A DNA stretch of 40,997 bases from Methylococcaceae bacterium (GTDB lineage: Bacteria; Pseudomonadota; Gammaproteobacteria; Methylococcales; Methylomonadaceae), in the NCBI GenBank assembly GCA_024636875.1, contig JAGXGJ010000123.1, positions 1 to 40,997 on the forward strand. The letters run 5' to 3'. The position numbers were made by a program, and so were the translations under genes. The notes below the pieces were generated by a model. It searched no databases, was not told where the DNA came from, and saw only the letters and a list, made by a program, of their open reading frames with translations. Positions 1-8,659 of the stretch are shown here, one piece after another (position 1 is the stretch's first letter; each line of letters opens with the position of its first letter).

Positions 1-1
1 G

Positions 2-157
2 ACCACAGATACTGGTCTCTCGATACAAGCTGAACTGGATGAGAATACCTATCCTAGTGGGATCAAAGTGAGCGATGAAGACCTGCGAAGAGTCAATCTC
101 ACCCCTGCCAAGTTCCATGGCAAAGACTGGAACTATGCCATTAAATCGAGCCAATAA
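2..157 (+). CDS. ISAzo13-family transposase, C-terminal end (runs off left edge)
   Basis: An open frame enters from the left edge and stops at 155-157. It reads TGLSIQAELDENTYPSGIKV, then SDEDLRRVNLTPAKFHGKDW, then NYAIKSSQ. The AELDENTYP-GIKVSDE-FHG-WNY pattern is typical of the C-terminal tail of ISAzo13-type DDE transposases, which move by cut-and-paste. Only about 51 residues are inside the window, so intactness of the element cannot be judged. The right end of the element probably lies between 158 and about 187, because P-type ATPase homology starts there. The insertion therefore appears to have cut that ATPase gene. The call is from motif memory only. Confidence 0.75.
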   Translation, partial: TTDTGLSIQAELDENTYPSGIKVSDEDLRRVNLTPAKFHGKDWNYAIKSSQ

Positions 158-160
158 AAG

Positions 161-550
161 ATGTATCGGTTATTTATTTACACTGCCATAGGCATTGCGA
201 TGGGCGGTGGCGGCACCCAGACCGCGCTGGAAGCGGCCGATATCGTGCTGATGACGGATGACTTAGCTAAAATCGTCAGTGCTCGCGCCATTGCCCGACG
301 CGCTTATCGCACGATTCAAGAGAATTTATTTGTGGGCGTTGGTGTAGTCCATGTGTTGGGCGTCACGGCGGCGCTGATGGGCTGGATTGGTCCTATCGAA
401 GCCGCCTTGTTACATCTGGGGCCGGATGTTCTGGTGTTTGTGAACTCTGCCAAATTGCTGCATGTTCGGATTGATGGGGGTCTGAATATCCGATGCGCAT
501 ATAATAAACGGGAATTCGGGAGTAAGTTATACGATGATTCGAGTCTCTAA
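161..550 (+). pseudogene. P1B-type heavy-metal ATPase, C-terminal remnant
   Basis: About 120 residues match the end of a heavy-metal P-type ATPase. GIAMGGGGTQTALEAADIVL is the stretch just after the GDGxNDxPAL hinge motif, followed by the last two membrane helices and a closing NSAKLLHVRID. The metal-binding N-terminus, the CPC helix, the DKTGT phosphorylation site and the nucleotide-binding domain are all missing, so the product cannot transport. Residues before GIAMG (161 to about 187) do not fit the family and probably belong to the end of the upstream IS. The remnant differs from the intact ATPase at 1728-4037, so the locus once carried two such pumps. The last residues after HVRID look like run-on past the original stop. 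Confidence 0.85.
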
Positions 551-1520
551 GCCGATGCTGGAAAAACATCAGGTTGGTATTTATTTCATAGCGGTGTTTG
601 CTGGACTACTGGCGGCAACCGTCGTGGTTCGATCCTCTGCTGCCTTGGCAGCCTGGATCAATCCGGCACTGGCTGCGCTACTTTATGTCACGTTCTTGCA
701 AGTGCCGTTGACGTCTTTCCGGCAGGCATTGACTCACGGGCGCTTTCTCTCGGCGCTGTTAATCGTCAACTTCGTTGCGGTTCCGCTGGTAGTACTCGGA
801 CTGCTCCAATTCCTTCCCGACAATCCGGCCCTTCAGTTCGCTGTGCTGCTGGTATTGTTGACGCCCTGCATCGATTATGTCGTCGTCTTCACGCACCTTG
901 GGCAGGGAGACGCGAAGCTCATCCTCGCGGCAACGCCAGTTTTGCTCATCGCACAAATGTTGTTGTTACCCATTTACCTCGGGCTGCTTCTCGGGATTGA
1001 CGCAGCAGGCTTGGTGCAGGCAAGACCATTCCTGAACGCGTTTTTCTGGCTGATTGCAGTACCTCTTGTCCTCGCCTGGTTAACCCAGTATTGGGCTGCC
1101 CGCCGCGAGTTGGGCAAGCGAGTTGAAGGTGCGATGGGATGGTTGCCTGTACCTCTAATGGCGCTCGTGTTGTTGATTGTGTTCGCGGCCGTTGCTCCAC
1201 AGATCGGCGCTGCATCAACCGATGTTGTCTGGACAACAGTACCGCTTTATGTGGCATTCGCAACCGCCATGCCTCTTGTCGCTTATGCGGTGGGAAACCT
1301 TCTAGGACTCGATGTTGGTGCGGGCCGTGCCCTGGCCTTCAGCGCTGGCACCCGCAATTCATTGGTGGTATTGCCACTGGCATTCGCCGTCCCCGGAGGC
1401 GGAGCCCTCATCCCGGCGATAGTGGTTACGCAAACGCTGGTTGAACTCGTTTGCGAACTTGTTTATGTGCGCTGGATACCGCGATTGATTAAAACCGCAA
1501 TAGAACGCGAGACGTTATGA
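534..1520 (+). CDS. ACR3/BASS-type arsenic resistance permease
   Basis: A 328-residue, very hydrophobic protein with about ten predicted membrane helices. It resembles the arsenite efflux branch of the bile acid:sodium symporter (BASS) superfamily. The segment LLTPCIDYVVVFTHLGQGDA has the Pro-Cys in mid-membrane that ACR3-type carriers use for the trivalent metalloid, and FSAGTRNSLVVLPLAFAVPG matches the second repeat of the fold. The likely role is export of arsenite or antimonite across the inner membrane. A GGGAG stretch lies about 11 bases before ATG 534; an in-frame ATG at 555 is an alternative start. The gene overlaps the run-on tail of the preceding ATPase stump by 17 bases. No arsR or arsC is visible nearby, so regulation is unknown. 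The exact substrate is inferred. Confidence 0.75.
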   Translation: MIRVSKPMLEKHQVGIYFIAVFAGLLAATVVVRSSAALAAWINPALAALLYVTFLQVPLTSFRQALTHGRFLSALLIVNFVAVPLVVLGLLQFLPDNPALQFAVLLVLLTPCIDYVVVFTHLGQGDAKLILAATPVLLIAQMLLLPIYLGLLLGIDAAGLVQARPFLNAFFWLIAVPLVLAWLTQYWAARRELGKRVEGAMGWLPVPLMALVLLIVFAAVAPQIGAASTDVVWTTVPLYVAFATAMPLVAYAVGNLLGLDVGAGRALAFSAGTRNSLVVLPLAFAVPGGGALIPAIVVTQTLVELVCELVYVRWIPRLIKTAIERETL

Positions 1521-1727
1521 GGTCGCTCGACAGACATACGATTTTTTCCGTTTCGTCAGGGCGACTCCAAGGTGGCGGCTAACACCAACGGCTGGGGAAG
1601 CCATAGCTGAGGCCTAAATCGCTCACATATTTCAAAAAAGATAGCAAATAAAAGTTATTGCCGGTACTGAAGGCTTTTTGTATCAATACTGGAGAATCGC
1701 CACACATATTATTATGGTACAAGAATT

Positions 1728-4037
1728 ATGAATTCATGCAATCAAACTGAAAAATCCTGCGGTTGTGCAGGAGACAAACCGCATAGCAGTCAGCCAAGCG
1801 TATCCATGCCTGCGAGTAGCATGACTTTCAAGATAGAAGGTCTGGACTGTGTTGAAGAAGTCGCTATTTTAAAAAGCGCGATAGGCCCGATAGCGGGTGG
1901 CAGTGACAAGCTGGTTTTTGATGTTTTAAATGGGCGAATGACACTGTTGCCTGACGCTGAGCCTGTGACTGAAAAAACCATCATTAAAGCGGTTGCCGCA
2001 ACTGGTATGCAGGCGACTCGCTGGCAAGCAGGTCAGGCGCAAGCTGATGTAAAACAGCTTCACCGTTCGAAGACTATTTATACCACGCTTAGCGGCTTGT
2101 TTATCATTGCCGGCATGTTGGTTCATATCGCTATGGCCGGTGGTTTTACTGATGCGCAAACTTTTCTTAGCCACCCTGAAAACTGGTCACTACATGGGGC
2201 GGTTATCAGTCAATATCTCACTAGCTTATTTAACGCACATACTCAGCAAGCCATGCCTTTACCTGAAAAAATCGCATTTGGCCTGGCGGTGATTTTCGGT
2301 GCCCGGCATGTGATGGTTAAAGCTTTTTATGCGCTGAAACGCTTGCGTGCCGATATGAATTTGTTGATGATGGTTGCCGTCATCGGTGCCCTATTCATTG
2401 ATGAGTGGTTTGAAGCAGCAACCGTGAGTTTTTTATTTTCCCTGTCCCTGGCGATTGAAAGCTGGAGTATTGGCCGTGCCCGTCATGCGGTAGAAGCCTT
2501 ACTGGATTTAGCGCCTTCAACGGTTACGATCAAGGATGAAAGCGGCCAGGAATGCAGGGTACCTGCCGCAGAAGTCAGCATCGGCAGCCATTTTATAGTA
2601 GCGCCGGGCGATAAAATTCCCTTGGATGGTGATGTGATGACCGGCTTCAGTTCGGTCAATCAGGCACCCATTACCGGTGAAAGCATGCCGGTTGCCAAAC
2701 AAGTTGGCGATGACGTGTTTGCCGGCAGTATCAATGGCGAAGGGACATTGGAAATCAAATCTTCCAAACTCGCCTCGGATACCACCCTGGCGCATATCAC
2801 TCGCCTTGTTGGAGAAGCCCATAGCAAACGAGCGGAAGCCGAGCAATGGGTGGAAAAGTTTGCCCGCATTTATACACCGGCGGTGATGATCTTGGCACTG
2901 GCCGTATTTATCATTCCGCCGTTGTTTTTAGAGGGCATCTGGAACGAGTGGTTCTACCGTGCCTTGGTGTTACTGGTGATTGCCTGCCCTTGTGCGTTGG
3001 TCATTTCAACACCGGTCAGTATTGTCGCGGCATTGGCCAGTGCCGCCCGACAAGGCATTTTAATCAAAGGCGGCATTTATATCGAGGCACCGGCCCATCT
3101 TAATGCGATTGCCTTTGATAAAACCGGAACGCTGACCTGCGGTGCGCCGATAGTCACCGGTGTTTATCCTTTTAATGGTCATAGCGAAGAAGAACTGTTA
3201 AGTCGTGCTGCTGCCCTGGAAATGCGAAGCAATCATCCGCTGGCTAAAGCCATTTTACAATACACAGAAAACCGGGGTATTGCTATTGCCCGCGCCGACG
3301 AGGTGACGGTTCTGCCTGGTAAAGGGGTAAACGGACTATTTGATGGCACTAATTTCTGGCTGGGATCGCGTCGCTATTTATTAGAGCGTAGTCAGGAAGT
3401 TCCGGAAATCAGTGAAAAAGCGATTGCACTTGAACAGATCGGCCAAACCGTTATCGCCGTTGGCAATGACCGTCACATTTGCGGCTTGATTGCCGTCGCC
3501 GATCAACCTCGTGCTCAAATCAAAGCGATATTGCAATCTCTCAGACAGAAGGAAGTCAAACACCTGGTGATGTTGACCGGTGATAATTGGGTTACGGCTA
3601 ATAACATTGCGGCACAAATCGGTATTGATGAAGTGCATGCTGAATTATTGCCAGCCGATAAAGTTGAGATCGTTAGTCAAATAATCGAAAAATACGGACA
3701 GGTTGCAATGATCGGCGATGGTATTAATGATGCTCCGGCACTGGGCCGGGCCAATCTGGGTATTGCCATGGGCGTTTTGGGTTCGGATGCGGCAATAGAA
3801 ATCGCGGATATTGCATTAATGGGTGACGACCTCTCCAAGCTCCCTTGGCTAATCAGTCATTCCAAAAGAACACTGGCAATTATCCGACAAAATATTATTT
3901 TTGCACTCACTATCAAAGCCGCTTTTGCATTATTAGCTTTTGCAGGCCTTGCAACTTTATGGGAAGCCATTGCGGCGGATATGGGAGCTTCTTTATTGGT
4001 TGTTGCAAACGGATTGAGGTTGCTACACACTAAATAG
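1728..4037 (+). CDS. Zn/Cd/Pb-type P1B heavy-metal translocating ATPase
   Basis: A complete 769-residue P-type ATPase. The N-terminus carries a Cys-rich stretch (CNQTEKSCGCAG) and a ferredoxin-like metal domain with GLDCVEEVAI, a one-cysteine form common in ZntA/CadA relatives. Then come the A-domain TGES motif, the transport-site helix with CPCALVISTP (near residue 420; typical of the P1B-2 class for Zn, Cd and Pb), DKTGTLT (near 464), SNHPLAKAI and [10 protein letters not shown] (near 662). The expected role is ATP-driven export of divalent metal ions across the inner membrane. The last 119 bases of the reading frame are repeated at 12339-12457. No MerR- or ArsR-type regulator is adjacent. 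The metal range is inferred from the CPC-helix context. Confidence 0.9.
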   Translation: MNSCNQTEKSCGCAGDKPHSSQPSVSMPASSMTFKIEGLDCVEEVAILKSAIGPIAGGSDKLVFDVLNGRMTLLPDAEPVTEKTIIKAVAATGMQATRWQAGQAQADVKQLHRSKTIYTTLSGLFIIAGMLVHIAMAGGFTDAQTFLSHPENWSLHGAVISQYLTSLFNAHTQQAMPLPEKIAFGLAVIFGARHVMVKAFYALKRLRADMNLLMMVAVIGALFIDEWFEAATVSFLFSLSLAIESWSIGRARHAVEALLDLAPSTVTIKDESGQECRVPAAEVSIGSHFIVAPGDKIPLDGDVMTGFSSVNQAPITGESMPVAKQVGDDVFAGSINGEGTLEIKSSKLASDTTLAHITRLVGEAHSKRAEAEQWVEKFARIYTPAVMILALAVFIIPPLFLEGIWNEWFYRALVLLVIACPCALVISTPVSIVAALASAARQGILIKGGIYIEAPAHLNAIAFDKTGTLTCGAPIVTGVYPFNGHSEEELLSRAAALEMRSNHPLAKAILQYTENRGIAIARADEVTVLPGKGVNGLFDGTNFWLGSRRYLLERSQEVPEISEKAIALEQIGQTVIAVGNDRHICGLIAVADQPRAQIKAILQSLRQKEVKHLVMLTGDNWVTANNIAAQIGIDEVHAELLPADKVEIVSQIIEKYGQVAMIGDGINDAPALGRANLGIAMGVLGSDAAIEIADIALMGDDLSKLPWLISHSKRTLAIIRQNIIFALTIKAAFALLAFAGLATLWEAIAADMGASLLVVANGLRLLHTK
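3915..4033 (+). repeat. 119-bp direct repeat, copy 1 (ATPase 3' end)
   Basis: The last 119 bases of the ATPase reading frame (through the first two bases of its final Lys codon) recur without gaps at 12339-12457. I count five mismatches, about 96% identity. This copy is in its natural coding context, so it is the parent. The two copies are direct repeats about 8.4 kb apart and enclose the cobalamin uptake locus. Confidence 0.9.
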
Positions 4038-4331
4038 GATTATGCAAAAATAGTAGTACGTAATGAAATTCTGTTTCTGTAAAACAGCGTGGAAAAATGA
4101 CCAGGGAATCGGGGGAAACCAGCAATTCTCATTATGGCTTTAATAAAGGGTGCATTTAAACAAACGACACTAAAGTTTCACAATAATTTAGCTAAACCCG
4201 CAGCTAGCTTGGCTTTCAGTAATTTTGCGATCCCCCAAATATACGCTGTATTAAGATCTGCTCTATTGGGAAGTCTCGCGCAATGGCATTCAATGCTGAT
4301 TCGCTTTGGAGAAGTTGCCTGCAATTAAGCA
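4038..4331. other. spacer, no gene recognised
   Basis: Between the ATPase stop and the IS3 remnant there is no convincing gene. A 64-codon frame at 4134-4328 has no recognisable family and no ribosome-binding site. A small hairpin (CTGTTT/AAACAG) lies near 4070-4086, but without a T-run it is not a clear terminator. Confidence 0.5.
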
Positions 4332-4589
4332 TCAAAAGTAAAGAATAATGATTTTAGTGCCGTTTAAAACCGCCATACAGTCATTTTTATCATGCTCGCC
4401 GATAAAATCGGCTCTTCCCGATTTCGTGGAGTGACCACTACATATATGTAACATATTGGGATTAATCCCTAAATCCCTTGCTGTCTGGGCAATCGGCAGG
4501 TCTGAGTCTATCGCAAGCTTCACGGAGGACTCTCTATATTCGGCGTTATATATTTTTACTTTTTGTTTTTTTTGATTCATTTTCGACAC
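4332..4589 (-). pseudogene. IS3-family transposase OrfA, truncated
   Basis: Residues 1-47 (MSKMNQKKQKVKIYNAEYRE, then SSVKLAIDSDLPIAQTARDL, then GINPNML) are the helix-turn-helix transposase_8 domain of IS3-family OrfA, which binds the IS ends. After about residue 48 (HICSGHSTKS...) the match is lost, and the frame runs on through unrelated sequence to a chance stop. A GGAGG motif precedes the start on the minus strand. The leucine zipper and orfB with the DDE catalytic core are missing, so this is a relic. Confidence 0.8.
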
Positions 4590-4647
4590 ACCTCCTATAT
4601 TTCAGGTTATTTTAGAGTGTGTGTCCGGTTTAGTGTAGCCACTTCAT
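4332..4647 (-). mobile_element. IS3-family element remnant (left end plus truncated orfA)
   Basis: The fragment contains a truncated orfA on the minus strand. Upstream of it is a terminal sequence that reads, on the minus strand, TGAAGTGGCTACAC followed by TAAACCGGACAC (complement of 4621-4646). Ends of the form TGAAGTGG...GGACAC are common in IS3-family elements. The right end and orfB are not present, so it cannot move on its own. It lies about 100 bp upstream of the promoter of the cobalamin locus. Confidence 0.65.
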
Positions 4648-4747
4648 TGCTTGGCTTGATGGTCGACAGGACTTACACGAATAAAAGTGGGCAAAACGGT
4701 TGCTTGAGTTTGTCGTCACTCTTGGCACCAAGTGCTACCCCGTAAAT

Positions 4748-4776
4748 TTGCTTTATCAATACCCCCCCCTTATAAT
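4748..4776 (+). promoter_or_regulatory. predicted sigma-70 promoter of the cobalamin locus
   Basis: TTGCTT at 4748-4753 and a perfect TATAAT at 4771-4776 are separated by 17 bases. Transcription would start near 4783, just before the conserved part of the cobalamin riboswitch, which is the expected arrangement. Confidence 0.65.
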
Positions 4777-4784
4777 CATTTCTG

Positions 4785-4968
4785 CTTTCAGGTTCCAGAG
4801 GGTTTTTCAGACCCAATGGTTAAACGGGAAGTCGGTAAGGTTTACACCAAATCCGACGCTGCCCCCGCAACGGTATATAAGTAAAGTTTCATCGAGATGC
4901 CACTGTGCTTACGCATGGGAAGGTGATGATTCAGGCTAACGCCACTTATAAGCCCGGAGACCGGCCCG
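4785..4968 (+). promoter_or_regulatory. cobalamin (B12) riboswitch
   Basis: The stretch has the conserved blocks of the AdoCbl riboswitch in order. AAACGGGAAGTCGGT is at about 4822-4836, AATCCGACGCTGCCCCCGCA at about 4850-4869, and GCCACTGTGC at about 4899-4908. A GGGAAGGTGAT block follows at about 4917, and the B12 box AAGCCCGGAGACCGGCC is at about 4950-4966. Binding of adenosylcobalamin normally lowers expression of the downstream genes. The receptor start codon is about 130 bases further on, so the expression platform lies in 4969-5095. This ties the receptor and ABC genes that follow to vitamin B12. Confidence 0.93.
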
Positions 4969-5095
4969 AAAGTGTAATTCGGTACAGCGGAGGGCTGTCA
5001 GCGAAAATGACCGCATACCTTCGTATCTCTCGTCTTCTTTTGTCCTCCGTTGCGTAAAACAACTTTCCATGCGCGGGCGGCGCACGAGGACACAC

Positions 5096-7174
5096 ATGCA
5101 AAAATTTATATCCGGCTCATTTCCGGAATCATATTTCACCTATAAACGACGCAGTATTTCCGTTTCAATTTTACTGCTTTCGGGTACTTATTCGGCAGTA
5201 ATGGCTAAAGAAGCCCCGTCACTCCAGGTATTGGATCCACTTGTAGTTACGGCCACGCGCTCCGAAACGCGTCAGTTTGAAACGCCTCAAGCGGTGCAGG
5301 TAATTTCCTCTAAAGATATCGACAAGACCATAAACATTGACTTGACCGATCTGCTCAAGAAAAACGCCGGGGTCGATGTAATTCAATATCCCGGCATGAT
5401 TTCCGGTATCGGACTGCGCGGTTTCCGTCCTGAATTTGCCGGGATCAGTAAGCGCTCGCTGTTACTCATCGACGGTCGACCCGCAGGCACCACCAACATC
5501 AGCATGATTCAGACCGGCATGGTCGAACGGGTAGAAGTCGTCAAAGGCCCGGCCTCGGCACTCTATGGCCCCTCGGCGATGGGCGGCGTGATCAACATCA
5601 TTCCCAAACGCAGCACCGGTCCCATAACCGGTAAGGCTCGCGCCGGTTATGGATATTTCGATACGCGGCAGTTCGGGTTTGCCATAGGCGGAGGCCTTGG
5701 TCCGATCAATTTTGATTATTCCGGGTCCTATTACGATCAGGATGATAATTTTTCCATGGGTGATGGCAACAGGCGTCCCAACACTGACTTCAACACCATC
5801 AACAATGCGCTGCGGGTGGGGTTGCCCTTAGGTGATCATATGAATCTGGAAGGATTTATTGATAGCTATCTCGGCAAGGATATCGCTACCCCCGGCGATA
5901 TTGCCGACGGTGAAAGGGAGCAATCCAACCTGGATTTGGATCGATATTCAGGCCATGTCCGTTTGGATGGCAAGTATGACTGGGGCGATTTTAAGTTCAC
6001 CCTGTTTCGTGCAGAAGAAGCCAGCGAACGGAGGAAGATTACCACGCTGACAATCGCTGACCAGCCGTTTTTGCCATTTAAATCTTTTGGCAGTGATATT
6101 AATTGGTGGGGAGCGCAGGCGCAGGCCAGCCTGCCGTGGTGGGATGACGGGCAGCACAAGCTGATGGTCGGGTTTGACTACGAGGAGGTGGGACAGACAA
6201 GCCTGTCCTATAAGGCGAACGGCACTCGCAAGGCGCCGTTCGCCGCTGATCTTGAGCGGCGCGGCTGGGGGATTTTCGCACAAAATGACTTTAACTTTGA
6301 CTGGTTCGGCGGCAGCACGGTATTCAGCGTAGGCGCGCGTTTTGATCAAATCATCCTGGAGACTTTTAAGACCCCGTTTAAAACGGATTTCACGCCATCG
6401 GAATCGTCTTTTGAGGTGTTCAATCCGCGCATGGGCTTTTCGCATCTCTTTACTCCAAAACTGCGGGTGCATGGCACGATAGGCCGGGCATTTACACCGC
6501 CGGAAGCGGGACAATTCACCGGTCAGAACGAGACGGTAGTCAGCGGCCGTACGCAAATCACCCAGGGTAATCCTAATCTCCGGCCCGAATCCAGCATCGG
6601 TTGGGATATTGGGTTGGGTTGGAATGACAATAAGCGTTCCACCGATTTGACTTATTTTGAAACCATCGTCGATGACAAGATCGCCTCCGTGGTTGCGAGC
6701 CGACCTGCTGCGCCGGCGCCCATTATCAATTCGTATGTCAATGCCGACAGCTCCTTTGCAAACGGCCTGGAATTCCAGGTACGCCAGGCGATCACGCCGG
6801 TCTGGAGTCTGTTCGGCGATGCCACCTGGTTTTTCGAACGCACCGAGAAAATTGGCGGCGAACAACGCAATACCCACAATGTCGCGGATATGACCGCACG
6901 TCTTGGCGTGGATTTCGATCAGGGGCCTGTCAGCGCACGTGTTAGTGGCCGTTATGTCGGTCATCGCAATGACTTTGATTTTATCGCGCCGACTCGCCCC
7001 ATCATCGAATATCCATCTTTCATGACCATGGATCTCTCTGCCAGCTACCGTTTTTACAAGGGCCATACGATTTCTGCGCAGGCCAGCAATCTGCTCGACA
7101 AGTTCTACTACGAGAAGCTTGGATTCCCGCTGGCGGGACGGCAGCTTAATCTTATCTATACCTTTAATTTCTAA
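5096..7174 (+). CDS. TonB-dependent receptor, cobalamin uptake (BtuB-type role)
   Basis: Outer-membrane receptor of 692 residues. The start at 5096 is preferred over an ATG at 5069 because GAGGA lies a few bases upstream. A signal peptide ends near residue 37 (GTYSAVMA) and a TonB box, LDPLVVTATR, follows near residues 46-55. The plug domain has LRGF, LLIDGRPAG, VERVEVVKGPASALYGPSAM and GGVINIIPK. The beta-barrel ends in an aromatic residue (NLIYTFNF), as porin-type proteins do. It would bring a large cobalt complex through the outer membrane using TonB energy. The substrate is inferred from the riboswitch in front and btuFCD behind; the sequence is not especially close to classical BtuB. A decayed, more BtuB-like receptor lies at 10429-10911. 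Confidence 0.85.
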   Translation: MQKFISGSFPESYFTYKRRSISVSILLLSGTYSAVMAKEAPSLQVLDPLVVTATRSETRQFETPQAVQVISSKDIDKTINIDLTDLLKKNAGVDVIQYPGMISGIGLRGFRPEFAGISKRSLLLIDGRPAGTTNISMIQTGMVERVEVVKGPASALYGPSAMGGVINIIPKRSTGPITGKARAGYGYFDTRQFGFAIGGGLGPINFDYSGSYYDQDDNFSMGDGNRRPNTDFNTINNALRVGLPLGDHMNLEGFIDSYLGKDIATPGDIADGEREQSNLDLDRYSGHVRLDGKYDWGDFKFTLFRAEEASERRKITTLTIADQPFLPFKSFGSDINWWGAQAQASLPWWDDGQHKLMVGFDYEEVGQTSLSYKANGTRKAPFAADLERRGWGIFAQNDFNFDWFGGSTVFSVGARFDQIILETFKTPFKTDFTPSESSFEVFNPRMGFSHLFTPKLRVHGTIGRAFTPPEAGQFTGQNETVVSGRTQITQGNPNLRPESSIGWDIGLGWNDNKRSTDLTYFETIVDDKIASVVASRPAAPAPIINSYVNADSSFANGLEFQVRQAITPVWSLFGDATWFFERTEKIGGEQRNTHNVADMTARLGVDFDQGPVSARVSGRYVGHRNDFDFIAPTRPIIEYPSFMTMDLSASYRFYKGHTISAQASNLLDKFYYEKLGFPLAGRQLNLIYTFNF

Positions 7175-7251
7175 CAATAACCTGACTGTTAAATAGAGTA
7201 GAAACCACGGTACTTATTAAATTGCATCAACTCATTGAAGGAGCAAACAAC

Positions 7252-7827
7252 ATGACTGATATACAAGTAAGCGAGCAGACCGCTTTCCGGCAAATCCTCA
7301 CTGAACCGCCAAACAGGCGAGTCGAGATATTTCCCTTGCCGGTGATTGAATCGCGGCTGCAAAGATTGTTAACTTACCTGTTCGAGCAACACTGGCCGGA
7401 CATTCGTTTTGGTGTCATGGTGCCCGGCGCAATCTATGAAATCAAAGCGCCCAATAAACCGGGACGCATAAGCTATCTCGACGGTTATTTGACCATCGAC
7501 TTCGGTTCCTGGCATTTCCACCTCTGTATCGGAGACTATCGCGGGAGTCACGAAGATGCGCAAGTGCGGCAGACTGCCCGCGCCGAATTTTATCGCATGC
7601 TCAACGCGGATGATCAACCGGTGAGTTGGGGGTTTCGGATGTTTAACGGCGCCGACCAGCAGCAACTGACCGTATTCATGCCCAATCCATTATTGACGCC
7701 GGAGGATAAAATTGCCGAAGAGCCCGATTGGTCGCGTTTAAGCCTGTGGAATCAATTACGGGAATCCTTTCTTGGCTTGCAGCCCGACCCCATCGACCGT
7801 ACTGCGCCTGCCTACAAAAATGGCTAA
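7252..7827 (+). CDS. conserved protein of unknown function in the B12 operon (HFHLCIG motif)
   Basis: A soluble protein of 191 residues with no signal peptide and no membrane helix. The start at 7252 is chosen because AAGGAG lies 8 bases before it; an upstream in-frame ATG at 7222 lacks such a site. I do not recognise a characterised family. The most striking motif is WHFHLCIGDYRG near residues 87-98, after GRISYLDGYLTIDFGS. The C-terminal half has SWGFRMFNGADQQQLTVFMP and an acidic, Trp-rich tail. It lies between the receptor and btuF, and its end overlaps the btuF start by 8 bases, so it is co-transcribed and probably translationally coupled. A broken paralogue at 11749-12360 keeps HWHFHLCIG. 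A role in handling or sensing cobalamin or cobalt is only an inference from position and the His/Cys motif. Confidence 0.8.
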   Translation: MTDIQVSEQTAFRQILTEPPNRRVEIFPLPVIESRLQRLLTYLFEQHWPDIRFGVMVPGAIYEIKAPNKPGRISYLDGYLTIDFGSWHFHLCIGDYRGSHEDAQVRQTARAEFYRMLNADDQPVSWGFRMFNGADQQQLTVFMPNPLLTPEDKIAEEPDWSRLSLWNQLRESFLGLQPDPIDRTAPAYKNG

Positions 7828-8659
7828 CAGTCCGATGCTGATGGCGTTACTGATATTGCTGTTTTTTGCAAGCCCAGTAAAAGCGTTGCCAAAACGGATC
7901 GTTTCGGTGAATTTATGTACCGACGGGCTTTTGCTGGCATTGGCGCCCAAACAGCGCATCGCAGCGGTGAGCCGGTATGCCCGTGACAACAACCGGAGCC
8001 CTTTTACTGAATTGGCGAAGGCAGTGCCTGCTGTACCGGTTCAAGCCGAAGCGGTTCTCGCGCTAAAGCCTGACTTGGTGCTTGCCGGTAAATACGGCGC
8101 GCGTGAAACCATAAAACAGCTGCAACGTTTGGGCATCCCGGTTGAAAAATTTGCACCGGTGCAGAATTTTGCCGAACTGGAGGAGCAGATAGCTCGCCTG
8201 GGCAATTTGATAGGCGAGCCTGAGCGGGCGCAAGCCTTGATCGCACAAATCCAGCAACTGGATAACAGCATGCCTCCGGTTTCGTCAAAGATCCGGGGCG
8301 CCATCTATTTCGGCAGCGGCGTGAGTCCCGGCAGCAATACGATGGAGGGTCGAGTGCTGGAACTGGCGGGGATTGAGAACATTACGGCAACGCAGGGTCG
8401 AAAAGGCATAGCGCACCTTCCACTGGAGGAGTTCATCGTCGCCAGGCCGGATATTCTGGTATTGACTGATTATCATCAGCATGCCCCCTCCCGCGCACAA
8501 CGCTTTCAACAGCATCCGGTTTTTCGGCGGATGCAGCAGTCTACCGTGGTTTTACCCGCCAACTTGCTGACTTGCGGCGGAGGCTCCTGGACGATGGAGG
8601 CAGTTAACCGACTCCGTGAATTCATTGCCAAATCCAATCCCGCCAAGGAGGACTCATGA
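7820..8659 (+). CDS. btuF: cobalamin ABC transporter substrate-binding protein
   Basis: A periplasmic binding protein of 279 residues. The ATG at 7820 overlaps the previous gene and is followed by a signal peptide (MLMALLILLFFASPVKA). The mature part begins PKRIVSVNLCTDGLLLALAP, the usual opening of the BtuF/helical-backbone class. It continues with ALKPDLVLAGKYGARETIKQ and LEEFIVARPDILVLTDYHQH, ending with a TCGGGSWTMEAVNRLREFI segment. It would bind corrinoid in the periplasm and deliver it to BtuCD. It overlaps btuC by 4 bases. The substrate rests on the riboswitch and the gene order. Confidence 0.88.
   Translation: MANSPMLMALLILLFFASPVKALPKRIVSVNLCTDGLLLALAPKQRIAAVSRYARDNNRSPFTELAKAVPAVPVQAEAVLALKPDLVLAGKYGARETIKQLQRLGIPVEKFAPVQNFAELEEQIARLGNLIGEPERAQALIAQIQQLDNSMPPVSSKIRGAIYFGSGVSPGSNTMEGRVLELAGIENITATQGRKGIAHLPLEEFIVARPDILVLTDYHQHAPSRAQRFQQHPVFRRMQQSTVVLPANLLTCGGGSWTMEAVNRLREFIAKSNPAKEDS

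Noticed and set aside
4134-4328. A 64-codon frame after the P1B ATPase.
   Set aside because: No ribosome-binding site, no recognisable family, and it lies in a region of IS debris.
5948-7177. A 409-codon open frame on the minus strand opposite the TonB-dependent receptor.
   Set aside because: It is the antisense shadow of a gene with clear signal peptide, TonB box and barrel end; its translation has no family resemblance.
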